From Isoetes taiwanensis (taxonomy: Eukaryota; Streptophyta; Lycopodiopsida; Isoetales; Isoetaceae), in contig JAJEKV010000004.1 of NCBI GenBank assembly GCA_021234155.1, positions 5,894,109 to 5,958,108 of the forward strand: 64,000 nucleotides of DNA, written 5' to 3'. The position numbers and the translations under genes were made by a program. Of the stretch, positions 9,303-21,915 are shown piece after piece. Each line of letters opens with the position of its first letter. The first letter of the stretch is position 1. Below the pieces are notes generated by a model that searched no databases, had not been told where the DNA came from, and saw nothing but the letters and a program-made list of their open reading frames with translations.

Positions 9303-11688
9303 TGCTGCCACATTTTGTGGCAGCAAGAGGAAATTGTACAACACAAGAAGAAGACAAGCTGCCAATGCTGATTTTAAGCTGATTACACTCTTGAAGGATT
9401 ATTTTGTTACAGATCATTGAAGAATTTTTTTGATGAAGACTAAGGAAGGACATTCATGGAAGCTATTTCATTAGATCAAATTAAATGGTCACAAGGAGCA
9501 AGAAAAAGTCAAGTCATCATATTTGAGCAAACAAGAGAGCAAAGGACACAAACATTTACTTTGAAGACATAAGAAGGTTTTGAAGACCCCAAGAGTTCCA
9601 TGGTATGTGCAAAATAACTCTAGATCAAGTTCATATTGAGGCAAATTCCTATACCATTATTTCACCCCATACCACCTTCTTTCCTTGATTTCCAAGTTGG
9701 TACATCCTCAATCAACCTTGTTTTCCAATTGACAACATTTTTGTCTAGCCAAAAAGCTTCACTCTCATCTCTTCCATAACTCCATACATTCATTTCCATG
9801 ATAAGCTTCCAAAAAGAAAAATGGTCAAGAAATTTGCAAAAGTTATGCATAAAGGTGGCATTGTGCCACGTATAACCTTTGGAAGCCACCTCACATCTCC
9901 ATCATTCCTCATCATCACTTACATCATACTCCCTCCATCCCCAAGTTCAAAAATTAAAAATTGGCTAAAGGGCTTCCATTTTTCAAGTTGATTATGATTC
10001 TATGTAATATTGCCACTTGGGAGTGCCATGTCATTTGCACATCATCCTCCTCATCATCATATATGCCATACACGTGTCATCCACATCCATAAGTTGAAAA
10101 AGTTTTTTGGCTAGACAAAAAATTGAGTCAAGATACATTGCCATGTCATTTGCCTAGTCATCACCATTGCCATGTCATATGCCATCACAATTGCCTAGTC
10201 ATCTTTTTTTGCCATATTTCACATCCTATGGTTAAGCTATGCAAAAAAATTATTCCTAGCAAAAGATTCCAATTGAGATGGGAGAATATGCTAATATCCT
10301 TTATCTTGGCCTTTGGATTATTGCCTTGAGATTCGTGCCTTTCTATAAAAAATTAAAAAAAAATTTCCTATTCTACCCCACCTAGCATTTTCTACCCCCC
10401 CCCCACTCATCCACCAATCCACACCCTCCACGTGGCACCATGGGGCATGGGGGCGAACACCAGGCGGTTCCCCCCTTCATAATGGCACGTTTATTCGGAA
10501 GAAATTGCGGTAAAATTCCTTTTATACACTAGTCTGCTTTTTCTAAACATGCCTGTGGGATATTTGGACTATTTTTCAAGAACCCTAATTTTCGATGAAG
10601 GCCAAGATCCGGAAAATTGGTTGGAATTACCTGCTTAATCATAGCTCTGCACCCTCCATTCACCTACACGCATCCATACCGACTCATAAACAAACAAAAA
10701 TTTGAATTTCAAACAGAATTTGCCAAGATTTGAACTGAAACAGGGCCGTTTAAGATGGATTGAGATCTTGCATTGTTTTCCGGGGGTTGTATGCGTGAAG
10801 AACGTCGACTTGAAGCTTTTCCGAGCCGGATTGACTGATTCCTAGCTGCATTTGCTCCTCTAGCCTCCAAATTCGGAAGAATTGGCCGGGCTATTGAGAT
10901 TATCGACCACTTTTGAGATTATTGACAATTTGATCTGTTTGATTGTTTTTCCCGGAGACCATTAGACTCGGGGAAATTGATGTTGATCTTTTGAATAGCT
11001 TCTTGAATGAAAATCGACCTTAGAAAAAAAATTCGTGTGGTGATTGTTCTTGAGTTTAATCCTTGATTTTCAGAAAACTAAAAAATAATTTAGTTTGAAA
11101 TTTTTATGCACTATAACTAGAGGGTATTTCCGAACTGATACACTTGAAAAAACACAAAAAAGCCAATTAGATTTCATATTAGGTAAAGTTGCTCTCGGGT
11201 TCTTGCACAGTCAGACTGATAGGAGATTTTAATCAAATTCTACCCTTTAGGTTGTTAATTTCCTGAAATTTTTAAGTTGCCTTCAATCTAGACACCAGTC
11301 AGAGATATCTCAAATTTCCAAAACTAAAAAAACTTGTTCCATCTTCAATCTGCAAAAAATAGCTTGCTGTTGCTGGTATTGACCAATTTTTGACCCAGTC
11401 AGAAGTGTGATTTTGAGAACCTTGCTTATCTCAGCTCTATCTAGACTTTTGAACACTGATTCCCACATCTGTTAAGAAGATCTCTATCAAAAAATCAATT
11501 GATTTGCTTGATTTGATTTTAAATGGCACAAGTTTATGGTCAGACCATTTTTTTTGCTTCAGGGAAAGCAGTCTGATCTTGAAATTTCAGTGACTTTTCC
11601 AGGTTTTGGTGATTCAGAGTGGTTGCCTTAAGCAACCTGGAGGTTCTAAACCATTAGGTTGGAGGTTTTGCCAAAAAAGCCTTCAACA
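9303..11688 (+). repeat. A1 3' LTR
   Basis: 2386 bp, TG...CA, nearly identical to 566-2956. The terminal hairpin is at 9303-9325. It ends CTTCAACA and is followed directly by the target duplication GGTGG at 11689. No gene is present. Confidence 0.95.
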
Positions 11689-12278
11689 GGTGGCTTCCAA
11701 GGTTATACGTGGCACAATGCCACCTGTATGCATAACTTTTGCAAATTTCTTGACCATTTTTCTTTTTGGAAGCTTATCATGGAAATGAATGTATGGAGTT
11801 ATGGAAGAGATGAGAGTGAAGCTTTTTTGGCTAGACAAAAAATGTTGTCAATTGGAAAACAAGGTTGATTGAGGATGTACCAACTTGGAAATCAAGGAAA
11901 GAAGGTGGTATGGGGTGAAATAATGGTATAGGAATTTGCCTCAATATGAACTTGATCTAGAGTTATTTTGCACATACCATGGAACTCTTGGGGGTCTTCA
12001 AAACCTTCTTATGTCTTCAAAGTAAATGTTTGTGTCCTTTGCTCTCTTGTTTGCTCAAATATGATGACTTGACTTTTTCTTGCTCCTTGTGACCATTTAA
12101 TTTGATCTAATGAAATAGCTTCCATGAATGTCCTTCCTTAGTCTTCATCAAAAAAATTCTTCAATGATCTGTAACAAAATAATCCTTCAAGAGTGTAATC
12201 AGCTTAAAATCAGCATTGGCAGCTTGTCTTCTTCTTGTGTTGTACAATTTCCTCTTGCTGCCACAAAATGTGGCAGCA
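11689..12278 (-). repeat. A2 3' LTR, 5' part (split by A1)
   Basis: Reverse complement of the first 590 bp of the A-family LTR. The LTR start (terminal hairpin) is at 12256-12278. It continues in sequence at 565-1 after removing A1. The remaining LTR part and the far flank lie beyond the left window edge. Confidence 0.92.
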
Positions 12279-13220
12279 TCATGCTAAAAAAGAAAGAGGA
12301 AGCTGGTCTGCCAGCTCCCATACTTCAACCTCACAGCTTCAGCATGTTGAGAAGTTTGCCTTGATGGGAAGTTGAACTAGGCACTTCTGAGGGAAATGAA
12401 TGTGGCAAGGAGTGAAGTCATATGGAATAAATAGGCCAACAAGTGAGCAGATGGAAGTATGACAATGGCTGGTGCACCTGCATGGAAATAAAAATGTTCA
12501 GCATTTGCAAGCCTGCTTGGTGGGATGTTGATTTGGCAGTGCTTGCTAAAGGGATAGGAATATGAAAAGAAGAGTATATGATAAGGCTTGATGCTAGGTA
12601 GGACCACAAATGTGCAGATGAATGATGGCCAACCTGGTGCACCTGCATGACAAATAAAGATGATTAGCATTTGCAAGCCTGCTTGGTGGGATGTTGATTT
12701 GGCAGTGCTTGCTAAAGGAATAGGAATATGGAAAGAAGAGTATATGATAAGGCTTGATGCTAGGTAGGACCACAAATGTGCGGATGAATAATGGCCACTG
12801 ATGCACCCGCATGACAAATAAAGATGATTAGCATTTGCAAGCCTGCTTGTGTGGGATGTTGATTTGGCAGAGCTTGCTAGAAGGACATGATCATGAAGTG
12901 AAGGTAAGGAATAAGGCTCAGATGCTGGGCAAGATCACTAATGCACAGATGAACGATGGTCAGACTGGTGAACCTGCATGGAAAATATTCAACCTCTTGA
13001 AGACAACATCCCTGGACTGCTAAAACCTGTTAAAAGCTACACATGACATTTTAAGCAAAGAACAAAGTCAAATAATACTTAATCAATCACAAAGAACATA
13101 TATAGAACAAAATGTTTTTGATGTTTTTGATGTTTTTATCTTTTTATAATTTTTTCTCAAAGTTGAATTTATGTCTAAACACACTTAAATCCTAATTTAA
13201 GTTAAGGATGCATCTTCAGA
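12279..13220 (-). repeat. A2 3' UTR with tandem array
   Basis: Minus-strand counterpart of 8360-9302. Unit starts (reverse CATGCAGGT) lie near 12483, 12648, 12813 and 12982. An intact 6-bp hairpin AGCTGG-TCTG-CCAGCT lies at 12301-12316, with TCATGCTAA next to the LTR. No convincing gene is seen. Confidence 0.82.
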
Positions 13221-16200
13221 TTATGCAAACAAACATAGGGCAACATGTTGTTGCCAATACCTCTTCAAATGTAGAATGTTGATAGGATTTGGCAGCTTAT
13301 AGTTATCTTCCACAGATCTTAACCAAGATTTAATCTCGTCCTGCTACACCTATAACTTCAAAAGGACCCTCCCATAAATTCTCAAATTTGCTTGCAACCT
13401 TCTCCCTTGCTTTATTCCATTTCAAAACCAATTCCCCTTCCTTGAATATTCCTTGGAGCTTGTGAGCAGCTTTAAAAGCTGCAACATCCTTGGCCTTTTT
13501 AATCATAACAGCATTTTCTGCTTCATATCTGTGCTCATCCAATTGCATCAGCCTTACACACCTTTCCCTCACAGCTTCTTCCATTTCCAGATTGATTCTA
13601 TGAGCCAACCTTAATGAAGGTAACTCGAGCTCTATAGGAACCACAGATTCCACACCATAAACCAAGCTAAATGGAGTATGATTGGTAGAATTTTTTACTG
13701 TAGTTCTATAAGCCCACAATGCATCATAAAGTTTTTCATGCCAATCTCTTTTTGACAAACTAATGGTTTTTGCAATATGGACTTAAGAACCTTGTTTGTT
13801 GATTCTGCTTGGCCATTTCCCTGTGGATAGTAGGCTGAACTCTTTACATGCTTAACCTTAAGGATCTCTAGGAGTGTAGCAATAACTTGATTTACAAACT
13901 GAGTTCCTCTGTCAGATATAATTTTAAAAGGTATCCCAAACCTGCTGCAAATATTTTCATGCAGAAACCTAGCAGGTTGTAAAAGCATTTGCTTCCCTAA
14001 GAGGTACAAATTTTCTGCCCATTTAGTGAAGTAATCTGTTGCAACCAAGATATATTGATGTTGAGCAGATGAAGGGGGATCTAAGGGTCCTATAAAATCC
14101 AAACCCCAAACTTGGAATGGTCCAGGTGATACAATGGCAGTAAGTGGTGCTGGCTGCAATATTCTTTTTCCAAAAATCTGCACTTATGACAACTTTTAAT
14201 TTTATTATAACAATCTTTAAACAAGGTTGGCCAAAAGTACCCTGACCTCATGATCTTCTTTTTGCTGTAGTATCTACAAAGATAATGGCCTCCACAAATG
14301 CCTTCATGGCATGCCTCTATGATTAATTCAGCCTCACCCTTGTCAACACACCTGAAAGCAGCACCCCTTCTTTTATCCACCTTACATAGCACACCTTCAA
14401 TGAGCCTAAAAGTTTTACACTTTTCCTTGAACCTCCTCACCGGGTCGCTATTCGGATCTTTTGGTATCTCAAAGATGCTCCAAAAATTCTTAATGTCAAC
14501 CCCGCCAATCAATCATCTCAACGCCAAAAAGCTACTATGTTAGTTGTATTTTCCTCATTCAAACCTTCTTGATCTTCATACTTAAACATCATATTAGGCA
14601 AATAAGCACTAGGATCTTCAAGAACTTTAATTACTTTAATGTCAATATCATAATTTTGTACCTTACAAGCCCATCTGCATAACTTTGCCTTTGGTAAATT
14701 TTTTGCAAACAATAGTGTCAATGGGTTTTGCTTCATGAAAACCTGGGTATGACTGTATATTAAGTGTCCATGCTTTTCCAATAAGAACATTAGTGCAGCA
14801 GCACTTTTTCTAATCTTTGATATCTAAGTTCTGTGTCAGACCAGATTTTGCTTGAAAAGGCTATAATTCCATGTTCCTGTAGCAGGGCTATACCTATGGC
14901 TCTCTTGGTCACACTTATATATGCAGTGAAAGTTTTTGTAAGATCAGGAGGTTTTAAAATAGTAGGATTGCAAAGGGTTTCTATAATTTCCTCAAAAGCT
15001 CTCTGGCAAACATCATCCCATTTTATAAAAATATACTTACTCTCTTCTTTGGAGTATTTACCAACCCTGGTCAACCTGGCTATAGGACAAATAATGTGTG
15101 ATAAGTGAGGCACATATATCCTAAGAAAACTTGTCATCCCCATAAAACCTTTAACCTTTTTGAGGGTTTCTGGTGGTGTCAACTTCTTCAAGGCTTCCAA
15201 TTTCCCTGCAGCCCACCGGATCCCTTTGAGTTGATATCTCATGTCCAAGAAGATCCCCTTTAGAACAGAAGAAAACACATTTCTTAGGATTTAGGCTCAC
15301 TCCACTTCCCCTGCATAATGAACATATTTTTGTTAGCAAACTGAAATGATCTCTGATAAATGTGCCTAAACACAAATCATCCAAAACACCCCTGAAGTAA
15401 TTGACAGGCATCTCCTTGAAAATAGTGTCCATAGCTCTCTGAAAAGTGGCAGGAGCATTCATTAGTCCAAAAGGCATTTTTTTCATTGCAAAATTACCCC
15501 AAGGTGTAATGAAAGCAGTCTTTGGTTGATCCTCCTCCTTTATGCTGATTTGATTGAAACCTGAAAAACCATCCAAGAATGAAAACATTTCCTTACCTGC
15601 TACTGCATATAGCACTTCCTCTAAAAAAGGTAGAGGATAACAGTCCTTAATTGTGGCTTTGTTGAGCTCCCTATAATCAATGCATATCCTAATTGTCTTA
15701 TTCTTTTTTTCTCACAGGTACTATACAAGATAACCATTCTGGATTCATAATTTCTGCTATTACCCCAAAGATCCTTCATCCTATTCAATTCTTCCCTAAT
15801 CAAGGTCATCAATGATCCATTTATCCTCCTCGGTTTTTGTATTATCGGGCTTAACTCCTTCCTTTTGTTTTTATCTCAAATTCACAAATCTTCTTGTCAA
15901 CCCCTTTCAGCTCATCATAATCCCAAGCAAATACATCACTCCATTCTTCAAAAAAATCTCTTACCCTACTCTCATCCTCTTCCTGAAATAAATCCCCTAC
16001 ATAAAGAGTCCTTTCCTGATTATTCTTTTTTATCTTCAGCTCCCTGGCCTGTTTTTCCTCACTAGCATTAATCACTAATATGGGATACAACTGCTGTAAT
16101 TCTTTCCTCTCCAATTCTTCCTCATTGATGGCACCTTCAGCTAGATGCTCTAATAGAACACTTCGCAAAGTGCATCAGCCTCTGAATTAAACTCCCTTGG

Positions 16201-18586
16201 TATATGATGTATCTCCCATCTTTTGAAATCCAATAATTCTCCCAAAACTTCATCCCTTAAGAAAATCATATCCAGATTCTTTGACTGATATTCTCCCAAT
16301 ACCGTTTGCAAACAAGCTGAGAATCTCCAAATATAACCAGCTCATTAATTCCCAAATGTTTGGCTTCTTGTAAGCCTGCTAATAGAGCTCAGATTCTGCC
16401 ACATTTGATGTTATCCCCCCGAGTAAATTCTGCGCCAACTTTAGCCAAAAGCTTGTTAGAGTTATCTCGATAATTGCGTAAGAAGCGGCAACATTCAATT
16501 TTTTGATATACCTCCATCAAACCACATGTATGCATGTTCACCAGATTTTTAGCTTACCCTCTTCTATTGAACATGTTGCAATTGTAGGAACAGAAATCTC
16601 ATATTCTCCACAAGGATTTTGGGATAGCATGTCTATCTCTAAGAAATTTAAGGTCTCCAGTTCTCCAACCCTGTTGTAGAGAGTCACTTTCTTTTTCCCA
16701 TCTGAAATAATACATTCTCCCTTGGACCACACTGGCCTTGCATCCACAGTAGACAACCATTTCCTGCCCAAAAGTAGATCATAAATATCAGTATTCTCAT
16801 CAACCCCTTCAAAAGCTACCACCACAAAACTAGCAGCCACAATAATACCCTCAATGTCAACTAAAACACTACTAATTATCCCTATAGGATGAATTTTTGT
16901 GTTAGAGAATGATTTCAAAACCATAGGTGCTCGTCTATCACATTCCAAACCACAAGATTTCATTATGTGATGTGGCATCACATTCAAAGGGGAACCACCA
17001 TCTAATAATACTTTGGTTAGAACCTTTTTACCAATGTTTGCAACACAAGTAAAAGGCCCTGGATCAGCATCATCCTGGGATAATACAAGCTCACCAACAT
17101 GATTAGTAAACATATCCTCTTTTTCCTCATTTAAACTCAACAACTTTTTTTCTAAAGAGGGAGCAATCCTTAGCAAGGTTAGTAAGTCTATGCTTATCTT
17201 AGAATTTTTTAGCAAAATCTCCAAATCTTCTCCTTCTTTATCTTTTCTTGCAAATTTTTTTTGGCTGGAGGAGGTGGTACTACCTGAATAATTTCATCTT
17301 TCCTCTCCTTATCTTGATGAACAATTTTTTGAGCAAGGGGATGAGATAATACCGATTGCCTTCAAAATCTTTACCTCTTACTGCATTCCCTTCTTTGGTT
17401 ACAAATTCTCGCTTCTTTGCCTTTGGATTCCAAAGATTCCTCGAGTGTGTACGTACCAAAAATCTCTTCTTGATCCTCCATTTCCTGCACAAATCTGATA
17501 GATGCACTTGTTTTACTTGCTTTGGCTAACTCTTGTCTAGCAAAATACTCTTTGACACTACACTTATCTTCAAGATGACCTATGCCCTTACAAAAGTACA
17601 AACAGGACATTCTTTACCATAATGCCCTCTCCTACCACACTTAAGGCAAGGCCTATAATAACAAACTTCGGAAGAATGACTATCCCTTAGACAATGAATG
17701 CATGGGGAAAGACCCTTTTCTCGGGTTTGGATGCCTTCAACTCTTGAAGTTGTTTAGTCACTTCAGCCAATGCCTCGACCATCTTGAGCAACTCAGATTT
17801 TGAATCTGCGGTAGGGATAATTGCCTCCTCAGCCTTGGTAGTTCTCTTCTCCTTCACGCACGATATAGATTGGCACCGATGTTGTGTATTCTGTTCAAAT
17901 TCGGTGAAAAAGGATCATTAGTAAATCGCATCATAGGTTCGGTTGAACGTAAATAAACATCCGCTAATTTGGGTAGCTTTAGTAAAGGCCTTATGTATGG
18001 TGTCAAATCCTTGAGAATCCTCAGATCCGGTCATCTTCTTGTGCACCCTAGGTCCATCACTTAATCCATTTATAAAAGCTGCTACTAAATCCAAAGTATG
18101 ATGGAGGACATGCTCAGTTTGGCATTTTAACAAATATGCATTAAACCTTTCTGTATATTGATGAATAGTCTCACCATGCTTGATGTGGAATGAGTGTAGC
18201 TCCAGAGCTAATTCTCTTGGCTTAACCAATTTCCCAAATCTGGTTAGAAACTTAGGCACAATATCTTCCCATGTTCTAGTACCTAAAGCAAATACATAAT
18301 CTAACCATGCTCTTACCTCCTCATTCTTGAAACATTTCTTGAATTCTGAGAGCTTGCAGCCTTTCTTGTGTCCATAATCCTGGTAATATTCCTCAAAAAC
18401 CTTCAAAAAATAATTAGCATTTATGCTAGGATCAAAAGTTGGTGCAGGAACTGGCACACTAAGCTCATAAGATTGATGGAGACAAGTGTTCCCCAATACA
18501 TTGATTCCTTGGGGCACAGCAGAACTCTCAGGGTTTTCTTGTGCCTCTGGCTGCTCAGTATGATCATTTCCCCTTCTTGGTGCCAT
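13221..18586 (-). pseudogene. gag-pol: A2 gag-pol, many frameshifts
   Basis: Same gene as in A1, on the minus strand. The ATG is at 18586 (MAPRRG) and the stop TAA at 13221-13223. Order on the minus strand: Gag (18586-17918), zinc knuckles (near 17700-17560, broken), protease (17224-16538, DGGS kept), archaeal-type RNase H (about 16530-16150, broken), RT (16168-15151, FLDD region altered), gypsy RNase H (15278-14518), H2C2 finger (14512-14160) and integrase (14183-13330). At least ten indels break it. Most are where A1 or A3 has CAG or CTG, or at homopolymers. Whether it is truly dead depends on assembly polishing. Confidence 0.88.
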
Positions 18587-18608
18587 TAATTCTTCTTCAA
18601 AGTATAGT

Positions 18609-18627
18609 AATCTCGGTAGAACCTCCA
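18609..18627 (-). promoter_or_regulatory. A2 primer-binding site, tRNA-Gln
   Basis: Minus-strand TGGAGGTTCTACCGAGATT, three bases from the LTR end at 18631. It is identical to the A1 site. Confidence 0.75.
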
Positions 18628-18630
18628 AAA

Positions 18631-21016
18631 TGTTGAAGGCTTTTTTGGCAAAACCTCCAACCTAATGGTTTAGAACCTCCAGGTTGCTTAAGGCAACCAC
18701 TCTGAATCACCAAAACCTGGAAAAGTCACTGAAATTTCAAGATCAGACTGCTTTCCCTGAAGCAAAAAAAATGGTCGGACCATAAACTTGTGCCATTTAA
18801 AATCAAATCAAGCAAATCAATTGATTTTTTGATAGAGATCTTCTTAACAGATGTGGGAATCAGTGTTCAAAAGTCTAGATAGAGCTGAGATAAGCAAGGT
18901 TCTCAAAATCACACTTCTGACTGGGTCAAAAATTGGTCAATACCAAAGAAACAAAGAAGCTATTTTTGCAGATTGAAGATGGAACAAGTTTTTTAGTTTT
19001 GGAAATTTGAGATATCTCCCCGACCGGTGTCTAGATTGAAGGCAACTTAAAAATTGCAGGAAATTAACAACCTAAAGGGTAGAATTTGATTAAAATCTCC
19101 TATCAGTCTGACTGTGCAAGAACCCGAGAGCAACTTTACCTAATATGAAATCTAATTGGCTTTTTTGTGTTTTTTCAAGTGTATCAGTTCGAAATACCCT
19201 CTAGTTATAGTGCATAAAAATTTCAAACTAAATTATTTTTTAGTTTTCTGAAAATCAAGGATTAAACTCAAGAACAATCACCACACGAATTTTTTTAAGG
19301 TCGATTTTCATTCAAGAAGCTATTCAAAAGATCAACATCAATTTCCCCGAGTCTAATGGTCTCAGGAAAAAACAATCAAACAGATCAAATTGTCAATAAT
19401 CTCAAAAGTGGTCGATAATCTCAATAGCCCGGCAATTCTTCCGAATTTGGAGGCTAGAGGAGCAAATGCAGACTAGGAATCACCAATCCGCTCGGAAAAG
19501 CTTCAAGTCGACGTTCTTCACGATACAACCCCCGAAAACAATGCAAGATCTCAATCCATCTTAAACGGCCCTGTTTCGTTCAAATCTTGGCAAATTCCTG
19601 TTTGAAATTCAAATTTTTGTTTGTTTATGAGTCGGTATGGGATGCGTGTAGGTGAATGGAGGGTGCAGAGCTATGATTAAGCAGTGTAATTCCAACCAAT
19701 TTTCCTGATCTTGGCCTTCATCGAAAATTAGGGTTCTTGAAAAATAGTCCAAATATCCCACGTGCATGTTTAGAAAAAAGCGCACTAGTGTATAAAAGGA
19801 ATTTTACCGCAATTTCTTCCGAATAAACGTGCCATTATGAAGGGGGAACGGCCTGGGTTCGGCCCCCATGCCCCATGGTGCCAATGGAGGGTGTGGATTG
19901 GTGGATGAGTGGCGGGGGGTAGAGAATGCTAGGTGGGGTAGAATAGGAAAATTTTTTTTTTTTTTTTTATAGAAAGGCACGAATCTCAAGGCAATAATCC
20001 AAAGGCCAAGATAAAGGATATTAGCATATTCTCCCATCTCAATTGGAATCTTTTGCTAGGAATAATTTTTTGCATAGCTTAACCATAGGATGTGAAATAT
20101 GGCAAAAAAAAAAGATGACTAGGCAATTGTGATGGCATATGACATGGCAATGGTGATGACTAGGCAAATGACATGGCAATGTATCTTGACTCAATTTTTG
20201 TCTAGCCAAAAACTTTTTCAACTTATGGATGTGGATGACACGTGTATGGCATATATGATGATGAGGAGGATGATGTGCAAATGACATGGCACTCCCAAGT
20301 GGCAATATTACATAGAATCATAATCAACTTGAAAAAATGGAAGCCCTTTAGCCAATTTTTAATTTTGAACTTGGGGATGGAGGGAGTATGATGTAAGTGA
20401 TGATGAGGAATGATGGAGATGTGAGGTGGCTTCCAAGGTTATACGTGGCACAATGCCACCTTTATGCATAACTTTTGCAAATTTCTTGACCATTTTTCTT
20501 TTTGGAAGCTTATCATGGAAATGAATGTATGGAGTTATTGAAGAGATGAGAGTGAAGCTTTTTGGCTAGACAAAAAAAAATGTTGTCAATTGGAAAACAA
20601 GGTTGATTGAGGATGTACCAACTTGGAAATCAAGGAAAGAAGGTGGTATGGGGTGAAATAATGGTATAGGAATTTGCCTCAATATGAACTTGATCTAGAG
20701 TTATTTTGCACATACCATGGAACTCTTGGGGGTCTTCAAAACCTTCTTATGTCTTCAAAGTAAATGTTTGTGTCCTTTGCTCTCTTGTTTGCTCAAATAT
20801 GATGACTTGACTTTTTCTTGCTCCTTGTGACCATTTAATTTGATCTAATGAAATAGCTTCCATGAATGTCCTTCCTTAGTCTTCATCAAAAAAATTCTTC
20901 AATGATCTGTAACAAAATAATCCTTCAAGAGTGTAATCAGCTTAAAATCAGCATTGGCAGCTTGTCTTCTTCTTGTGTTGTACAATTTCCTCTTGCTGCC
21001 ACAAAATGTGGCAGCA
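18631..21016 (-). repeat. A2 5' LTR
   Basis: 2386 bp, reverse orientation. The LTR starts at 21016 with the terminal hairpin (20994-21016) and ends at 18631 (TGTTGAAGG on the plus strand). The flank 21017-21021 is TTGAC. The uninterrupted target is seen at 51582-51586 in the duplicated block, which supports TTGAC as the target duplication. Its partner lies outside the window. Confidence 0.93.
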
Positions 21017-21038
21017 TTGACACTTAGGGGGACATGTC

Positions 21039-21915
21039 TGCTGCCATGCTATGGCAACATGGAAGAGCAAGATACATTTTCATATTCTCATGCTCAGACT
21101 TTTATTTGAACTTAGATATACAAGGAGAATGCATCTTTGCACACTTTGATAAGAAGACTTGAAGAGCAAGGTGAGGACATTTGACTAAGGTCACACAAGC
21201 AAGTCATGAAAGTGATTCAAGCAAAATTTGAAGATTTGAAGACCCCTTGAAGAGTTCTTGGTATGTGATGCTACTATTTGAGTTCTTGGCATAGTTGCAT
21301 TCTTTGATTCCCATCCTAAACCATCCACACCCTTCACCATGAAGATATGCCCATGAGACCACAAGTTCCATGCTTACATTTCATCTCCCAAGTCAAAATT
21401 GGCCTAGAAGATGTTTTCTAGTCAAAACTTCTCCTTTACATGTCACTCACATCCCACTCACACTTACATGCCATCACCATCTCATTGAAGCACAAATTTC
21501 CACTTGACTTGGTCATACACATGGTCAAAGGTCAAATTTCTCTCTCTAAAAATAAAAAAATGAGAGAAATGCAAAATTCCTAAGGGAAGCACTTAAAAGT
21601 CAAAATTTGCCTAGAAAATGCAAATTGTATGCATTAATGCTTAAACTGACATATGACAACACTCAAAAAGGCCAAGTCACCATACATGTCATCCACATTG
21701 CCATGTCACACCATGCACGTGTTACCCCATTGAAATTCTATCTTTTGCAAAAGTTCTTCAAATTACATGGTTGAATCCATAAGGGAGACACATCATTTTG
21801 CCACATCATCACCTACACTTCCACCTCATCATCCACATGTCATACACATCATGTCCACCTCATCCCACGTGTTGACTGGAAAAAATATTCTTAGCCAAGT
21901 TGTTTGACACGTCAT
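21039..21915 (+). repeat. B-type LTR, 5' part
   Basis: Begins TGCTGCCATGCTATGGCAACA (hairpin-like LTR start). It is related to, but clearly diverged from, the LTR start at 39458. It is interrupted at 21916 by the start of a C-type LTR. Its copy is at about 51604-52478. The 22 bp before it (21017-21038, TTGACACTTAGG...) are shared with copy 2. No gene is seen. Confidence 0.7.

Larger units (their letters stand above)
566..11688 (+). mobile_element. Ty3/gypsy LTR retrotransposon A1, complete, Tat-like
   Basis: Complete element of about 11.1 kb. It has 5' LTR 566-2956, a primer-binding site, gag-pol 3001-8359, a 3' UTR repeat array and 3' LTR 9303-11688. The LTRs begin TG and end CA. GGTGG flanks it on both sides (561-565, 11689-11693), and joining the flanks restores a continuous minus-strand A-family LTR, so it is a later insertion into element A2. 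The two LTRs are nearly identical apart from CAG/CTG and homopolymer differences, which implies a recent insertion. Gag-pol is open apart from about five indels, all at CAG/CTG or homopolymers. It may be intact in the real genome. Confidence 0.95.

Noticed and set aside
9662-9889. Minus-strand 75-codon frame found in every A LTR
   Set aside because: Occurs in the LTR U3 antisense to the element, with no start context or domain; kept only because LTR copies are near-identical.
566-11688. Envelope gene after pol (an endogenous-retrovirus-like layout)
   Set aside because: The pol-to-LTR interval is filled by the tandem UTR array; no signal peptide, transmembrane frame or env-like ORF is present.
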